64,000 nucleotides of DNA from Actinophytocola oryzae (GTDB lineage Bacteria > Actinomycetota > Actinomycetes > Mycobacteriales > Pseudonocardiaceae): assembly GCF_004364325.1 (NCBI RefSeq), contig NZ_SOCP01000007.1, forward strand, positions 62,001 to 126,000, in the 5' to 3' direction. This document shows, piece by piece, positions 37,701 to 45,603 of the stretch. The translations under genes and the position numbers were made by a program. A model generated the notes under the pieces. That model was given only the letters and a program-made list of their open reading frames with translations, searched no databases and was not told the origin of the DNA. The first letter of the stretch is position 1; each line of letters opens with the position of its first letter.

Positions 37701-38278
37701 CGGCGCTGGCCGGCCATCCCGACGTGCGGGCGGTCGCCGTGGTCGCGACGGACGGAGGTGCCGGTGGCCGGGCGCTGGCCGCGTACCTCGTCATGCGTGA
37801 CGGGGTGGCGCTCGACCCCGCCGTGCTGCGGGCCTACCTGCGTGAGCAGGTCCCCGACTACATGATCCCGTCGTGGTGGACGGTGCTACCGGCACTGCCG
37901 CTGACCACGAGCAAGAAGGTCGACCGGAAGGCACTGCCCGCACCGGACCGGGTTCGCCCGGACCTCGACGAGTCCTATGTCGCGCCACGGGACACGGCGG
38001 AGGAGGTCATCGTCGGGATCTGGGCGGAGGTGCTCGGCCGTGACCGGATCGGCGTGCACGACGACTTCTTCGCCGCGGGCGGGCATTCCCTTCTCGCGAC
38101 GAGGGTTCTCGCCCGTCTCCGTGACACGTTCGGGGTCGAGCTGCCGCTGCGTGCGCTGTTCGAGGCGACCACCGTGGCGGACCTCGCCGAGGTGGTGCGG
38201 ACCGCGATCGAGGCCGAGATCGACCAGCTGACCGACGCCGAGGTGGCACTCCAGCTGACGCGGGAAGGCAAGCGATGA
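28760..38278 (+). CDS. Nonribosomal peptide synthetase, three modules (C-A-T)x3
   Basis: A 3,172-residue NRPS. C1 (about 1-435; AHIAFDG with His137), A1 (about 485-945), T1 (Ser near 999); C2 (HHSAFDG near 1189), A2 (about 1540-2000), T2 (near 2050); C3 (HHIAGDG near 2233), A3 (about 2588-3057), T3 (near 3108). No epimerase or methyltransferase domain. Hand-read ten-residue codes (GrsA numbering): A1 DMTKVGEVGK, close to Asn; A2 DAWQFGTIDK, close to Gln; A3 DVDEMVNVTK, no match I recall, with acidic residues at 239 and 278 hinting at a basic substrate. C1 begins at residue 1 without a loading domain, so it may accept an acyl starter. The C-terminal tail DQLTDAEVALQL and the next protein's N-terminal LSREELLRLRLRG look like docking partners. 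Stop and next ATG overlap. Confidence 0.95.
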   Translation: MSRTIPRLPLSFGQRRLWFLDQLRPGAVDYNLPMLVRLRGRLDAGALRAALTEIVARHEVLRTRYAVVDGEPAQVVEDSAWLELTETDVRGLDRERVDELVESGWRKPFNLAGGQVLRVALFQLADDEHLLLIVTAHIAFDGWSWGVLARELRELYRSLTTGEPVSLAPLPIQYGDFARWQQEWLSGQRTEDQLEYWRGRLAGLAPLELPTDRPRPLVLDATGARAWFTVPAYLVAALARIARQHRASPFMVLLAGFQLLLGRYAGTDDVAVGSPVAGRNRMETEDLIGFFVNTLVLRADLRGDPSFVDLLERVRNTTLDAFDHQDVPFERLVDELVPDRDLSRNPLYQVSFVLQNAAAEPLALPGMAVEPVGTPFAASPFDLTLHLVEQADGSLAGVVDYASALFDEATITRLGDHYVRLLTSIADDPTARLSELEWLTEPERTQVLVDWNDTGTPMPSAGVHELFEAQVARTPEAVAIRFGDVELTYAEVNAAANRLAARLRSQGVEHDSVVALCLPREPSLVVAVFGVLKADAAYLPLDPDHPVDRLRDLITDSGVAAVLTTGALRSTVDGSCPVILVDDDPGDTTAQNPVSESTPDSLAYVVYTSGSTGRPKGVPIPHRALVNYVTWCQSAYATPGSGSPLYSSLAFDMPVTSVFPALLSGDTVTIIAETGEPGLGALVAELERGGFGLLKMTPSHLAVLGQSLSQDGFRRAARRLVVGGEELPGELLAPWARHAPDTLVDNEYGPTETTVGCSLYAGTAAELPSGVLPIGRPIANTRMYVLDRDLRLLPVGVAGELYIGGAQLARGYVGRPELTAERFVPDPYSPEPGGRLYRSGDLARYRADGNIVFAGRVDDYVKIGGYRVEPTEVEETLARHPAVRTAVVVVRDRQLVAYLLPADGADLRPGDLRTYLAGRLPAYLVPQAFVTLPALPFTPSGKIDRKALPAPAVRRPELTGDYVPPVTPAQQTIAAVWADVLDVDRVGLHDDFFDLGGHSLLATRAIFALRDAFGADLALRLMFEHRTVAGLADVITNQAAHADRIAPIVAVRRDGPVPLSFGQHRLWFLDRLQPCATDYLSPVALRLRGPLDPAALGGALDKVVARHEVLRTRFRQVDGEPTQLVDPPGPVPVEHVDLTGLEPPAREASVHTVVAADLATPFDLERQWPVRATVIRLADTEHVLLLTVHHSAFDGWSVDILATELAEGYADPSSTVDPLPVQYADYAVWQRELLSGGALAAQLDYWRDRLAGLATLELPTDRPRPPVRDSAGAHLAFTVPAQLARTLTKLGRAQGATPFMVLLAAFQVLLGRYTGQADVAVGTPVAGRDRAEIEKLIGFFVNTVVMRADLSGEPSFVELVNRVRRGAVDAYANADLPFERLVDELRPTRDLSRNPLFGVLFDLRHARRTPFRLPGVEVDPFGVDPRIAKFDLSLTVDEQPDGELCCYLGYATALFDRTTIERMAGHFGRLLESIAADPHAPVSRLDLLTPAEREQLLVGWRGQLLERPHRTLPELFADQARSTPDAPAVVSGDHELTYARLNARANQLADHLRSLGVGPETPVAVAMRRDADLVTSLVAVLKAGACFVPLDPDYPADRLAFMVRDSGARVVLTQSTVAGQLTGGATVLAVDTLWDRLTACSVDDPPPVDPFGAAYVMYTSGSTGEPKGVVVTHAGIRNRVLWAVDRHRLGPADRLLQKTTIGFDAAMWEFLAPLVSGGAVVPAPDGVQRDAAAMVRAVVEHDITVLQLVPSMLRLLVEEPGLAGCRSLRMIFCGGEALPARLCARAREVLDVEVFNTFGMTECSIDVTAALYDPADPGEIVPAGTALPNTQILVLDAADNPVPIGLPGEICVAGVHLARGYVNRPDATAVRFTPNPFGTVPGDRLCRSGDLGRWRVDGSLEVLGRLDHQVKVNGVRIELGEIEAALGTHPGVRVGIVSVHQPSAGDKRLVAYVLPADGARPDAAELRAHLGQRLPAPMLPSIFLTLDELPLTSSGKVDRTALPVPDGHRSDLVGEYVEPSTTDECVVAAVWADVLGVDRVGARDNFFELGGHSLLATRVIFRLRQVLGVELPLADMFTTPTVVGVAQLLGLARSGAASTPITPVSGVDGLALSFAQQRLWFLDQLDPGSTEYLVPFALRLRGPLDPSALEAALTDVIARHETLRTRYVAVDGEPVQVIDPPRPLHLGRTELGDRNPADLVDEESLRPIALDREWPIRARLVRVTPDEHLFLLTMHHIAGDGWSTGLLFGELTERYRAHLAGTPSPVDTLPVRYADFAAWQRDWFTGPVREGELTYWRDRLAGLTPTELPTDRPRAAQRDLAGAFVSVDVPAETGDAVLGVGRALGATPFMVLLAAFQVLLARYTGEHDVVVGTPVSGRTRAETADMIGLFVNTLVLRGDLSGEPGFTDLVARVRDAAVRDYPHQDLPFEQLVDELAPERDLSRNPLFQIMFEADAAGRTALTLGDVVVEPAHGTWHAAKFDLGVRVEYRSDAAMTVHVEYTTALFDRATVERLAGHYRQLLESIAAHPDTPVLDLELRTEAEQREWLDRGAGSSADEPAGCVPELFERRVAAHPDAVAVVFGDVELTYAELNARANRLAHHLRRLGVGRENTVAVCLERGPEAVVALLGVLKAGGVYVPFDPDHPRRRLWAMLEDAGADVVLTQRRFADRLTSGRAKVLAIDDDQPYARECAENPASVVGRDDLAYMIYTSGSTGQPKGVLIEHGSYVQHCEVIAGEYDIVAGDRVVLLSALTFDVAMDQMAATLLAGATVVVSDPVFWSPAELPDRLAGYGVTTVEITPAYYREMLDSLGADVDRLARVKLMNVGSDVVTVDDARRWAETGLPGRFLCNYGPTEATVTCLLHPVSGDLSDARGEAAMPLGRPVPGTRAYVVDAHLRPLPVGVPGELLLGGVRLARGYHRRPELTADRFVPDPFGDVPGARLYRTGDLVRRGPDGDLEFLGRIDQQVKVRGFRIELGEIEAALAGHPDVRAVAVVATDGGAGGRALAAYLVMRDGVALDPAVLRAYLREQVPDYMIPSWWTVLPALPLTTSKKVDRKALPAPDRVRPDLDESYVAPRDTAEEVIVGIWAEVLGRDRIGVHDDFFAAGGHSLLATRVLARLRDTFGVELPLRALFEATTVADLAEVVRTAIEAEIDQLTDAEVALQLTREGKR

Positions 38279-41200
38279 AACACCTTCTGTCAACCTCGGG
38301 TGAGGAGGCCGGCAGCCGCACCTCAGGGGGACGTGAGCCACACCGGTCCACTCTCTCCCGCGAAGAACTGCTGCGGCTGCGGTTGCGTGGTGCGGCGAAG
38401 CCCGAGCAGGCCGACGAGATACCGCGGCTGCCGAGGGGCGACGGGCTGCCGCTCTCGTTCGCGCAGCGCAGGCTGTGGGTGTTGGACCGGATCCGACCCG
38501 GCGGCACCGAGTACCTGATGCCGGTGCTGCTGCGGCTGCGCGGCGACCTGGACGTTCCCGCCCTGCGGCGGGCGCTGGACGAGATCGTGGCCCGGCACGA
38601 GGTCCTCCGGACCCGGTACGCCACTGTGGACGGTGAGCCGGTCCAGGTGATCGACCCGCCGGGACCCCTGCCCCACACCGATGTGCGCGACGGCGACCTC
38701 GCCGACCTGGTGGCCGCGGCAGGCGACGAGCCGCTCGACCTGGCCACCGAGTGGCCGATCCGCGCGATGCTGGCGCGGGTCGCCGACGACGAGCACGCGT
38801 TGCTGCTGACACTGCACCACATCGCGGCCGACGGGTGGTCCGAGTCGGTGTTGCTGACCGAGCTGGACACCCTGTACGGGGCGTTCGCGGCAGGCGGATC
38901 CTCACCGCTGCCGGTCCCGACGGTCCAGTACGCGGACTTCGCGGCCTGGCAACGCGAACGCCTGTCCGGCACGCGGCTGACCGAGCGGCTCGACTACTGG
39001 CGTACCCGGCTGTCCGGGCTCGCGCAGCTCGAACTGCCGACCGACCGGCCACGCGGTCCGGTCCGCGACGCCGACGGCGCCACGGTCACGTTCACCGTGC
39101 CCGCCGAGCTGGCCCGCACACTGACCGCGCTCGGCCGTGCGCACGGCGCCACCCCGTTCATGGTGCTGCTGGCCGCGTTCCAGCTGCTGCTCGGCCGCCA
39201 CGCGGGCCAGACCGACGTGGTGGTCGGCAGTCCCGTCGCCGGACGCGACCGCACCGAGCTGGACAGGCTGATCGGCCTGTTCGTCAACATGGTCGTGCTG
39301 CGGACCGACCTGTCCGGCGACGTGTCCTTCACCGACGTCCTGGCCAGGGTGCGGGAGACCGCGCTCGGCGCCTACGAGCACCAGGACATCCCGTTCGAGC
39401 GGCTCGTCGACGAGCTGGCACCGGTGCGGGACGCCTCCCGCACACCGTTGTTCCAGGTGGTCTTCCAGCTCGCCACCGTCGCGGGCGAGCCGTCCGCCGA
39501 CCGTGCCGGCCTGCGTGCCGAGCAGCTGCCGGCCGGGTGGAGCGTCGCCAAGTTCGACCTGAGCCTCGCCCTCGTCCCTCGGGCCGACGGCTCGCTGGTC
39601 GGCGAGCTGGAGTACGCGACCGCGCTGTTCGACCGCGCCACGATCGAACGGATGACCGGCCACTACCTGCGGCTGCTGACCAGCATCGCCGCCCGGCCGG
39701 ACCTCCCGACCCACAGGCTGGAGCTGTTGACCGGCGCCGAACGCGAGTTGCTCGTGGAGTGGAGCGGGTCGGGCGAGAGCCACCCGACCGGCCCGAGCCT
39801 GCCGGAGGTGTTCCAGGCGCAGGTGGCGCGCACCCCGGACGCGGCCGCGGTGAGCCACGACGGCACCTCGCTTACCTACGCCGGGCTGAACGCGCGGGCG
39901 AACCGGCTCGCACACCACCTGCGGGGCCTCGGGGTCGGGCCGGAGACACTGGTCGGCGTCTGCCTCGACCGCGGCATCGACGTGGTGGTGGCACTACTCG
40001 GCGTCCTCAAGGCCGGCGCGGGCTACCTCCCGCTCGATCCGGGGCAGCCGGCCGACCGCCTCGCCTACATCGTCGACGACGCCGGAGTCGACGTCGTGAT
40101 CTGCCACGACGAGCGGTTCAACACGGTGACCACCGTCGCGCCCGACCAGGAGAGCGGATCCGACACCGACCCCGCCCCACTGTCCACAGCGGACAACGTG
40201 GCCTACGTGATCTACACGTCCGGTTCGACCGGCAGGCCCAAGGGCGTCCCGGTGACGCACGCCAACGTGCTGCGGCTGCTGCGGTCCTGCGAGGCCGACT
40301 TCGGTTTCGGCCCGACCGACGTGTGGACCCTGTTCCACTCCTACGCCTTCGACTTCTCGGTCTGGGAGCTGTGGGGTGCCCTGCTCTACGGGGGCCGGGC
40401 CGTCGTCGTGCCCTTCACCGTGTCCCGGTCCCCGAGCGAGTTCCTCGACCTGCTGATCGCCGAACGGGTCACCATCCTCAACCAGACCCCGTCGGCCTTC
40501 CGGGGCCTGGTCGAGGCCGTCACCGAGGCCGATCCCGCACCGGACGCCCTGGCCCTGCGCCGGATCGTGTTCGGCGGCGAGGCACTGGACGTGGCGGAGC
40601 TGGCGCCCTGGTTCGAGCGGTTCGGCGACACCGGGCCGCGGCTGGTCAACATGTACGGGATCACCGAGACCACCGTGCACGTGACACACCACGCCATCGA
40701 CCCGGCCGAGCACAGGCGCAGCCCGATCGGCCGCCCGCTGGCCGACCTGCGGGTGTACGTGCTCGACCACGACCTCAACCCGGTACCGGTCGGGGTGCGT
40801 GGCCAGCTCTACGTGTCCGGCCCGGGCGTGGCTCGCGGCTACCTCGGCCGACCGGGACTGACGGCCGACCGGTTCGGCCCCGACCCGTTCGCGACCACGC
40901 CGGGCGCCCGGATGTACCGGACAGGTGACCTGGCCCGCCTCACCGGCGACGGCGCACTGGAGTTCCTCGGCCGGGTCGACGACCAGGTCAAGATCCGCGG
41001 CCACCGGATCGAACCGGGCGAGGTCGAGGCCGCCATCGCGACACATCCGGCGATCGACAAGGCCGTCGTGATCGCCCACCAGCGCGCGGGCGAACGGGAA
41101 CACCGCCTGGTCGCCTACGTGGTGCCCGCTGTCGGCCACACGTTCCGGGTCGACGAACTACGCGACCACCTCGGCCGGACGCTGCCGTCGTACATGGTGC

Positions 41201-44200
41201 CCGCCCAGTTCGTGCCGGTCGACACCGTCGTCGTGACGGCCAACGGGAAGGTCGACCGCAGGGCCCTGCCGGATCCGGACGAGCACCGAGGCGCCCCGAG
41301 CGGCGACCACGTCGCGCCACGCACGCCCGTCGAACAGCTCATCGCGGAGGCCTGGACCGAGGAGCTCGCCGAACCGGCCGTCGGCGTGCACGACAACTTC
41401 TTCGGCCTCGGTGGCGACTCGATCCGCGCCATCAGGGTCATCGGCGCACTGCGCAGGCGCGGCATCGAGCTGACCGTGACCGACCTGCTGGTCCACCAGA
41501 CCATCGCCGGGCTCGCCCGCTACCTCGAGACGGCCGCACGGCCCACCGCGGAGAGCGTGGAGGAGCAGCGGGTCGGCCCGTTCGAGCTGCTCGGCGACGC
41601 CGACCGTGCCGCGCTGCCCGCAGGCCTGGCCGACGCGTACCCGATGTCCATGGTGCAGGCCGCGATGGTCTACCAGATGATCGCCGACGAGGAGGACAGC
41701 CCGTACCACAACATCACGCTCTTCCCGATCGCCGACGACGCCCCGTTCAGCCTCCCCGCGCTGCGCGAGGCCGCGACGCTGCTGGCCGCACGGCACGAGA
41801 TCCTGCGCACCTGCTTCGCCCTGACCGGCTACACCGAGCCACTGCAGCTCGTGGCCGCCACCGGCGCCGTCGAGGTCGGCTTCGACGACCTGCGCACGAT
41901 TCCGGCCGACGAGCGGGACGCGGTCATCCAGCGGTTCGTGACCCACACCCGGGCCAGGCCCTTCGACGTCGGCCGGGCCCCGATGCTGCGCTTCCACGTC
42001 CACCAGACCGACGACGACCGCTGGCTCTTCTCGTTCATCGAGTGCCACGCCATCCTCGACGGCTGGAGCCACCACTCGCTGATCACCGAGCTGATGGCCG
42101 GGTACCGAACGATCCGCGACGGGCGCGAACCGGCACCGGCGCAGGCACACACGGTCCGCTACGCCGACTACGTCGCCGCCGAGAACCGCTCCCTGACCTC
42201 CGGAGTGGACGGTGAGTTCTGGGCGGACCGGCTCGCCAGGTTCGACCGTGTCGAGCTGCCCGCGGGCTGGGCCGCGGCACCCGAAGCCGCCGAGCGCCCC
42301 TACCAGCTCCGGGTACCCTTCGACGACCTCGACGCGGGACTGCGCCGACTGGCCGCGGCAGCGGGGGCACCGCTCAAGAGCGTGCTGTTCGCCGCGCACC
42401 TGAAGGTGCTGAGCGTGCTCAGCGGGACGTCCAGGTTCCACACCGGGCTCGTCACCAACGGACGGCTGGAGACCCACGGCGGCGCGGCCGTGTGCGGCAT
42501 GCACCTCAACACCCTCCCGATCGGTGTCGAGCTGACCGGCGCCACCTGGACGGAACTGGTCCGGCAGGTGCTGGCCGAGGAGGTGGCGGCCTGGCCGCAC
42601 CGCCGGTTCCCGCTGCCGGAGATGCAGCGTGCCTGGGGCGGTGGCACCCCGCTCGTCGAGGTCGCGTTCACCTACCTCGACTTCCACGTGCTCGACAGCA
42701 GGCGGATCGAGTCCGCGGGCGTCGTCGACGTCAGCCCCAACGAGTTCGGCCTCGACGTGTGGACCTTCCCCGGGGTGCTGTTCCTGTCCGCTCAACCAGG
42801 CCGGATCAGCCGTGCCAACGGGCAGCGGCTCGCCGGGCTGTACCGCCGCGTCCTCGCGGACATGGCCGCCGACCCCCTCGGCGACGCGCGCACGACCGCA
42901 CTCGACGAGCACGAGACCGGGCGGCTGGCGTCCTTCGCCTCCGGCCCGCGTGCCGACTACCCCGACGCCTGCGTGCACGAGCTGTTCGAACGCCAGGTCG
43001 CCCGCACCCCGGACGCGGCCGCGCTGCGTGGTGCGGACGGCACGGAGGTCACCTACGCCGTGCTGAACGCCCGCGCCAACCGGCTCGCCCACCACCTGCT
43101 GGACCGGGGTGTCCGGCCGGAGTCCCTGGTCGGGGTGCTGCTACGGCGCGGCCCCGAGCTGGTGGTCGCACTGCTCGCGGTGCTCAAGGCAGGCGCGGCC
43201 TACCTCCCGCTCGACCCCGGCGACCCGCCGCTGCGGCTGGCCACCCTGCTCGGCGAGGCAGGCGCCGGCCTCGTGCTCACCGAGACAGCCCTGGCCGACC
43301 GCGTGGCCACACCGGTCGTCCTGCTGGACACCGACCTAACCGGACAGTCCGAAACGGACCCGGCGAGCGGCGCGACACCGGACTCGCTCGCGTACGTGAT
43401 CTACACCTCCGGTTCCACGGGCACGCCGAAGGGCGTGCTGATCGAGCACCGCAACGTGGTCAACTACCTGTCCTGGTGCCGGGGCGCCTACACGCCGCTC
43501 GGCGGCTCCGGCGCGGTCCTGTACTCCTCGATGGCCTTCGACCTCCCGGTGACCACGCTGTTCCTGGCGCTGCTGTCCGGCCAGCCGGTGACCGTCACCG
43601 CCGACGACGGCGTGCCGGGCATCGGCGCGCTGGTGGACGTCCTCGAACACGGCCGGTTCGGCCTGCTCAAGCTCACCCCGGCACACCTGGCGGTGCTCAA
43701 CCAGGCACTGTCGGCCGATGCCGTGCGCACCGCGGCGGGCCGGCTGGTCGTGGGTGGCGACGAACTGGTCAGGGACGCGGTCTCCACCTGGGCGCGGCAC
43801 GCCCCGGACACGGTGGTGGACAACGAGTACGGGCCGACCGAGACCACCGTCGGCTGCTCGCTGTTCGAGACGACCGCCGCCGACCTGCCCCCAGGGGTGG
43901 TGCCGATCGGCAGGCCGATCGCCAACACGGTGTTCCGGGTGCTCGACGCGAACCAGCGGCCGGTCCCGGTCGGGGTGACCGGTGAGCTGTACATCGGCGG
44001 CGCGCAGCTCGCCCGCGGCTACGTCGGACGCCCCGACCTGACGGCGGCGCGGTTCGTGCCGGATCCGTACGCCGAGGGCCAACGCCTGTACCGCAGCGGG
44101 GATCTGGCCCGCTACCGCGACGACGGCATCCTGGAGTTCGCCGGCCGCGCGGACAACCAGGTCAAGATCCGCGGCTACCGCATCGAGCTCGGCGAGATCG

Positions 44201-45603
44201 AGGCCGCGCTGTGCGGGCATCCGGCCGTGGCGAAGGCCGCCGTACGGGTCGCCGTGATGCCCGGCGGGGACCGGGACCTCGTCGGCTACCTCGTGCGGGC
44301 CGAAGGCGCGACGATCGACCCGGCCGGCGTGCGGGACTGGCTGTCGACGCGCCTGCCCGGCCACCTCGTCCCGCCGTCGATCATGGTGCTCGACGCGCTG
44401 CCGCTCACGCGGAACGGCAAGGTGGACGCGGCGAAGCTGCCCGAGCCGGCCGACCCGCGTGCGGGGGCCGCCTACCTGGCGCCGAGGACCGCGACCGAGG
44501 GCATCCTCGCCGCCGCGCTGGCCGAGGCCCTGGGCCGGCAGAAGGTCGGGATCGACGAGGCGTTCACCGACCTCGGCGGCCACTCCATGACAGTCATGCG
44601 GGTGATACTGAAGCTCCGCGACGAGCACGGGATCTCGGTGCCGTTCCGGGCCTTCTACCAGCACCGCACGGTCGCCGAGCTGGCCCGCGCCATCGACCCC
44701 GGAGCACGGGACGGCCTGCGGTCCACGGTGGTCGCGGACCGCGACGGCGACTGGTCGGACGCGCTGCTCTGGTTCCGCCGCTCCGGCACCAGGCCGCCGT
44801 TGTTCTGTGTGTACCCGGGCGGGGGCCAGTGGTACGTGCACCTGGCCGAGTGCATCGACGCGGACCGCCCGGTGGCCGCCCTCGAATGGCCGGGCCTGCA
44901 CCGGGACGCGCCGTCCCCGCAGAGCATCGGCTCCGTCGCCGAGCTGTTCGTCGCCGAGGTGCGTGCCGTGCGGCCGACCGGCCCCTACCACCTGTTGGGC
45001 TGGTGCGGCGCCGGTCCGGTCACCCTCGAGATGGCCCACCGGCTGCGGCGTGACGGCGAGCAGGTCACCCTCGCGCTGCTCGATCCTGCGCTGGACAGCC
45101 ACACCAGGAGCAACCTCTGGGAGGAGACCGCGATGTTCGTGCGGGGCGAGACCGTGCTGGAGAAGCTCGACCAGGCGCGGACAGCCGACGAGATCACCGC
45201 ACTGCAGCGCGAGTTCCTCGAGGTGCTCGACTACATCATCGACGAGGGCGGCAAGGACGCGCCGCTGCCGGGCGACACGTTCTGGGCGGGCAGGCTGCGG
45301 GTCTGGCGGGAGCTGACCCAGGCGATGCTCGGCTACCGGCAGCGACCCACTCCGGGACACCTGCACCTGCTCGTCGGCGACGAGCTGGCGGGTGGTGGCC
45401 ACGACGTCTCGTGTGGACAGACGGTCACGGAGTACCTGGACCGGTGGGGTGAGCTGACACCCGGCGGCCTCGAGGTGCACCGGGTCGGCGGCGACCACCT
45501 CGGTGTGCTGCGCAGGCCACACGTCGACGACCTCGCGCGTCTGCTCACCCGCCTCATGGCGGCATCGGAAACCCGACAGGACACCCAGAAGGATGTGAAC
45601 TGA
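38275..45603 (+). CDS. Nonribosomal peptide synthetase, two modules with terminal Cys-type thioesterase (C-A-T-C-A-T-TE)
   Basis: A 2,442-residue NRPS. C4 (HHIAADG near 181), A4 (about 534-996) with code DFWNVGMVHK, nearly the Thr code; T4 with GGDS (near 1047); C5 (about 1119-1535), starting DAYPMSMVQAAMVY and with CHAILDG (His1258), where the first His is Cys; A5 (about 1586-2050) with code DLTKVGEVGK, the Asn code to one residue; T5 (GGHSM near 2101); TE (about 2176-2430). The TE elbow is GWCGAG with Cys2244 as nucleophile, Asp2270 in LLDPALD and His2408 in GGDHLG. Cys nucleophiles are known in TE domains that form strained rings (obafluorin beta-lactone, sulfazecin beta-lactam). T4 has the sequence type usually found before epimerases, but none is present. 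Predicted C-terminus Thr-(OH)Asn. Confidence 0.95.
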   Translation: MKHLLSTSGEEAGSRTSGGREPHRSTLSREELLRLRLRGAAKPEQADEIPRLPRGDGLPLSFAQRRLWVLDRIRPGGTEYLMPVLLRLRGDLDVPALRRALDEIVARHEVLRTRYATVDGEPVQVIDPPGPLPHTDVRDGDLADLVAAAGDEPLDLATEWPIRAMLARVADDEHALLLTLHHIAADGWSESVLLTELDTLYGAFAAGGSSPLPVPTVQYADFAAWQRERLSGTRLTERLDYWRTRLSGLAQLELPTDRPRGPVRDADGATVTFTVPAELARTLTALGRAHGATPFMVLLAAFQLLLGRHAGQTDVVVGSPVAGRDRTELDRLIGLFVNMVVLRTDLSGDVSFTDVLARVRETALGAYEHQDIPFERLVDELAPVRDASRTPLFQVVFQLATVAGEPSADRAGLRAEQLPAGWSVAKFDLSLALVPRADGSLVGELEYATALFDRATIERMTGHYLRLLTSIAARPDLPTHRLELLTGAERELLVEWSGSGESHPTGPSLPEVFQAQVARTPDAAAVSHDGTSLTYAGLNARANRLAHHLRGLGVGPETLVGVCLDRGIDVVVALLGVLKAGAGYLPLDPGQPADRLAYIVDDAGVDVVICHDERFNTVTTVAPDQESGSDTDPAPLSTADNVAYVIYTSGSTGRPKGVPVTHANVLRLLRSCEADFGFGPTDVWTLFHSYAFDFSVWELWGALLYGGRAVVVPFTVSRSPSEFLDLLIAERVTILNQTPSAFRGLVEAVTEADPAPDALALRRIVFGGEALDVAELAPWFERFGDTGPRLVNMYGITETTVHVTHHAIDPAEHRRSPIGRPLADLRVYVLDHDLNPVPVGVRGQLYVSGPGVARGYLGRPGLTADRFGPDPFATTPGARMYRTGDLARLTGDGALEFLGRVDDQVKIRGHRIEPGEVEAAIATHPAIDKAVVIAHQRAGEREHRLVAYVVPAVGHTFRVDELRDHLGRTLPSYMVPAQFVPVDTVVVTANGKVDRRALPDPDEHRGAPSGDHVAPRTPVEQLIAEAWTEELAEPAVGVHDNFFGLGGDSIRAIRVIGALRRRGIELTVTDLLVHQTIAGLARYLETAARPTAESVEEQRVGPFELLGDADRAALPAGLADAYPMSMVQAAMVYQMIADEEDSPYHNITLFPIADDAPFSLPALREAATLLAARHEILRTCFALTGYTEPLQLVAATGAVEVGFDDLRTIPADERDAVIQRFVTHTRARPFDVGRAPMLRFHVHQTDDDRWLFSFIECHAILDGWSHHSLITELMAGYRTIRDGREPAPAQAHTVRYADYVAAENRSLTSGVDGEFWADRLARFDRVELPAGWAAAPEAAERPYQLRVPFDDLDAGLRRLAAAAGAPLKSVLFAAHLKVLSVLSGTSRFHTGLVTNGRLETHGGAAVCGMHLNTLPIGVELTGATWTELVRQVLAEEVAAWPHRRFPLPEMQRAWGGGTPLVEVAFTYLDFHVLDSRRIESAGVVDVSPNEFGLDVWTFPGVLFLSAQPGRISRANGQRLAGLYRRVLADMAADPLGDARTTALDEHETGRLASFASGPRADYPDACVHELFERQVARTPDAAALRGADGTEVTYAVLNARANRLAHHLLDRGVRPESLVGVLLRRGPELVVALLAVLKAGAAYLPLDPGDPPLRLATLLGEAGAGLVLTETALADRVATPVVLLDTDLTGQSETDPASGATPDSLAYVIYTSGSTGTPKGVLIEHRNVVNYLSWCRGAYTPLGGSGAVLYSSMAFDLPVTTLFLALLSGQPVTVTADDGVPGIGALVDVLEHGRFGLLKLTPAHLAVLNQALSADAVRTAAGRLVVGGDELVRDAVSTWARHAPDTVVDNEYGPTETTVGCSLFETTAADLPPGVVPIGRPIANTVFRVLDANQRPVPVGVTGELYIGGAQLARGYVGRPDLTAARFVPDPYAEGQRLYRSGDLARYRDDGILEFAGRADNQVKIRGYRIELGEIEAALCGHPAVAKAAVRVAVMPGGDRDLVGYLVRAEGATIDPAGVRDWLSTRLPGHLVPPSIMVLDALPLTRNGKVDAAKLPEPADPRAGAAYLAPRTATEGILAAALAEALGRQKVGIDEAFTDLGGHSMTVMRVILKLRDEHGISVPFRAFYQHRTVAELARAIDPGARDGLRSTVVADRDGDWSDALLWFRRSGTRPPLFCVYPGGGQWYVHLAECIDADRPVAALEWPGLHRDAPSPQSIGSVAELFVAEVRAVRPTGPYHLLGWCGAGPVTLEMAHRLRRDGEQVTLALLDPALDSHTRSNLWEETAMFVRGETVLEKLDQARTADEITALQREFLEVLDYIIDEGGKDAPLPGDTFWAGRLRVWRELTQAMLGYRQRPTPGHLHLLVGDELAGGGHDVSCGQTVTEYLDRWGELTPGGLEVHRVGGDHLGVLRRPHVDDLARLLTRLMAASETRQDTQKDVN

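Noticed and set aside
31478-37717. A 2,079-codon open frame antisense to the first NRPS
   Set aside because: It mirrors the NRPS coding frame, as expected from strong third-position GC bias; the sense strand has complete C, A and T domains.
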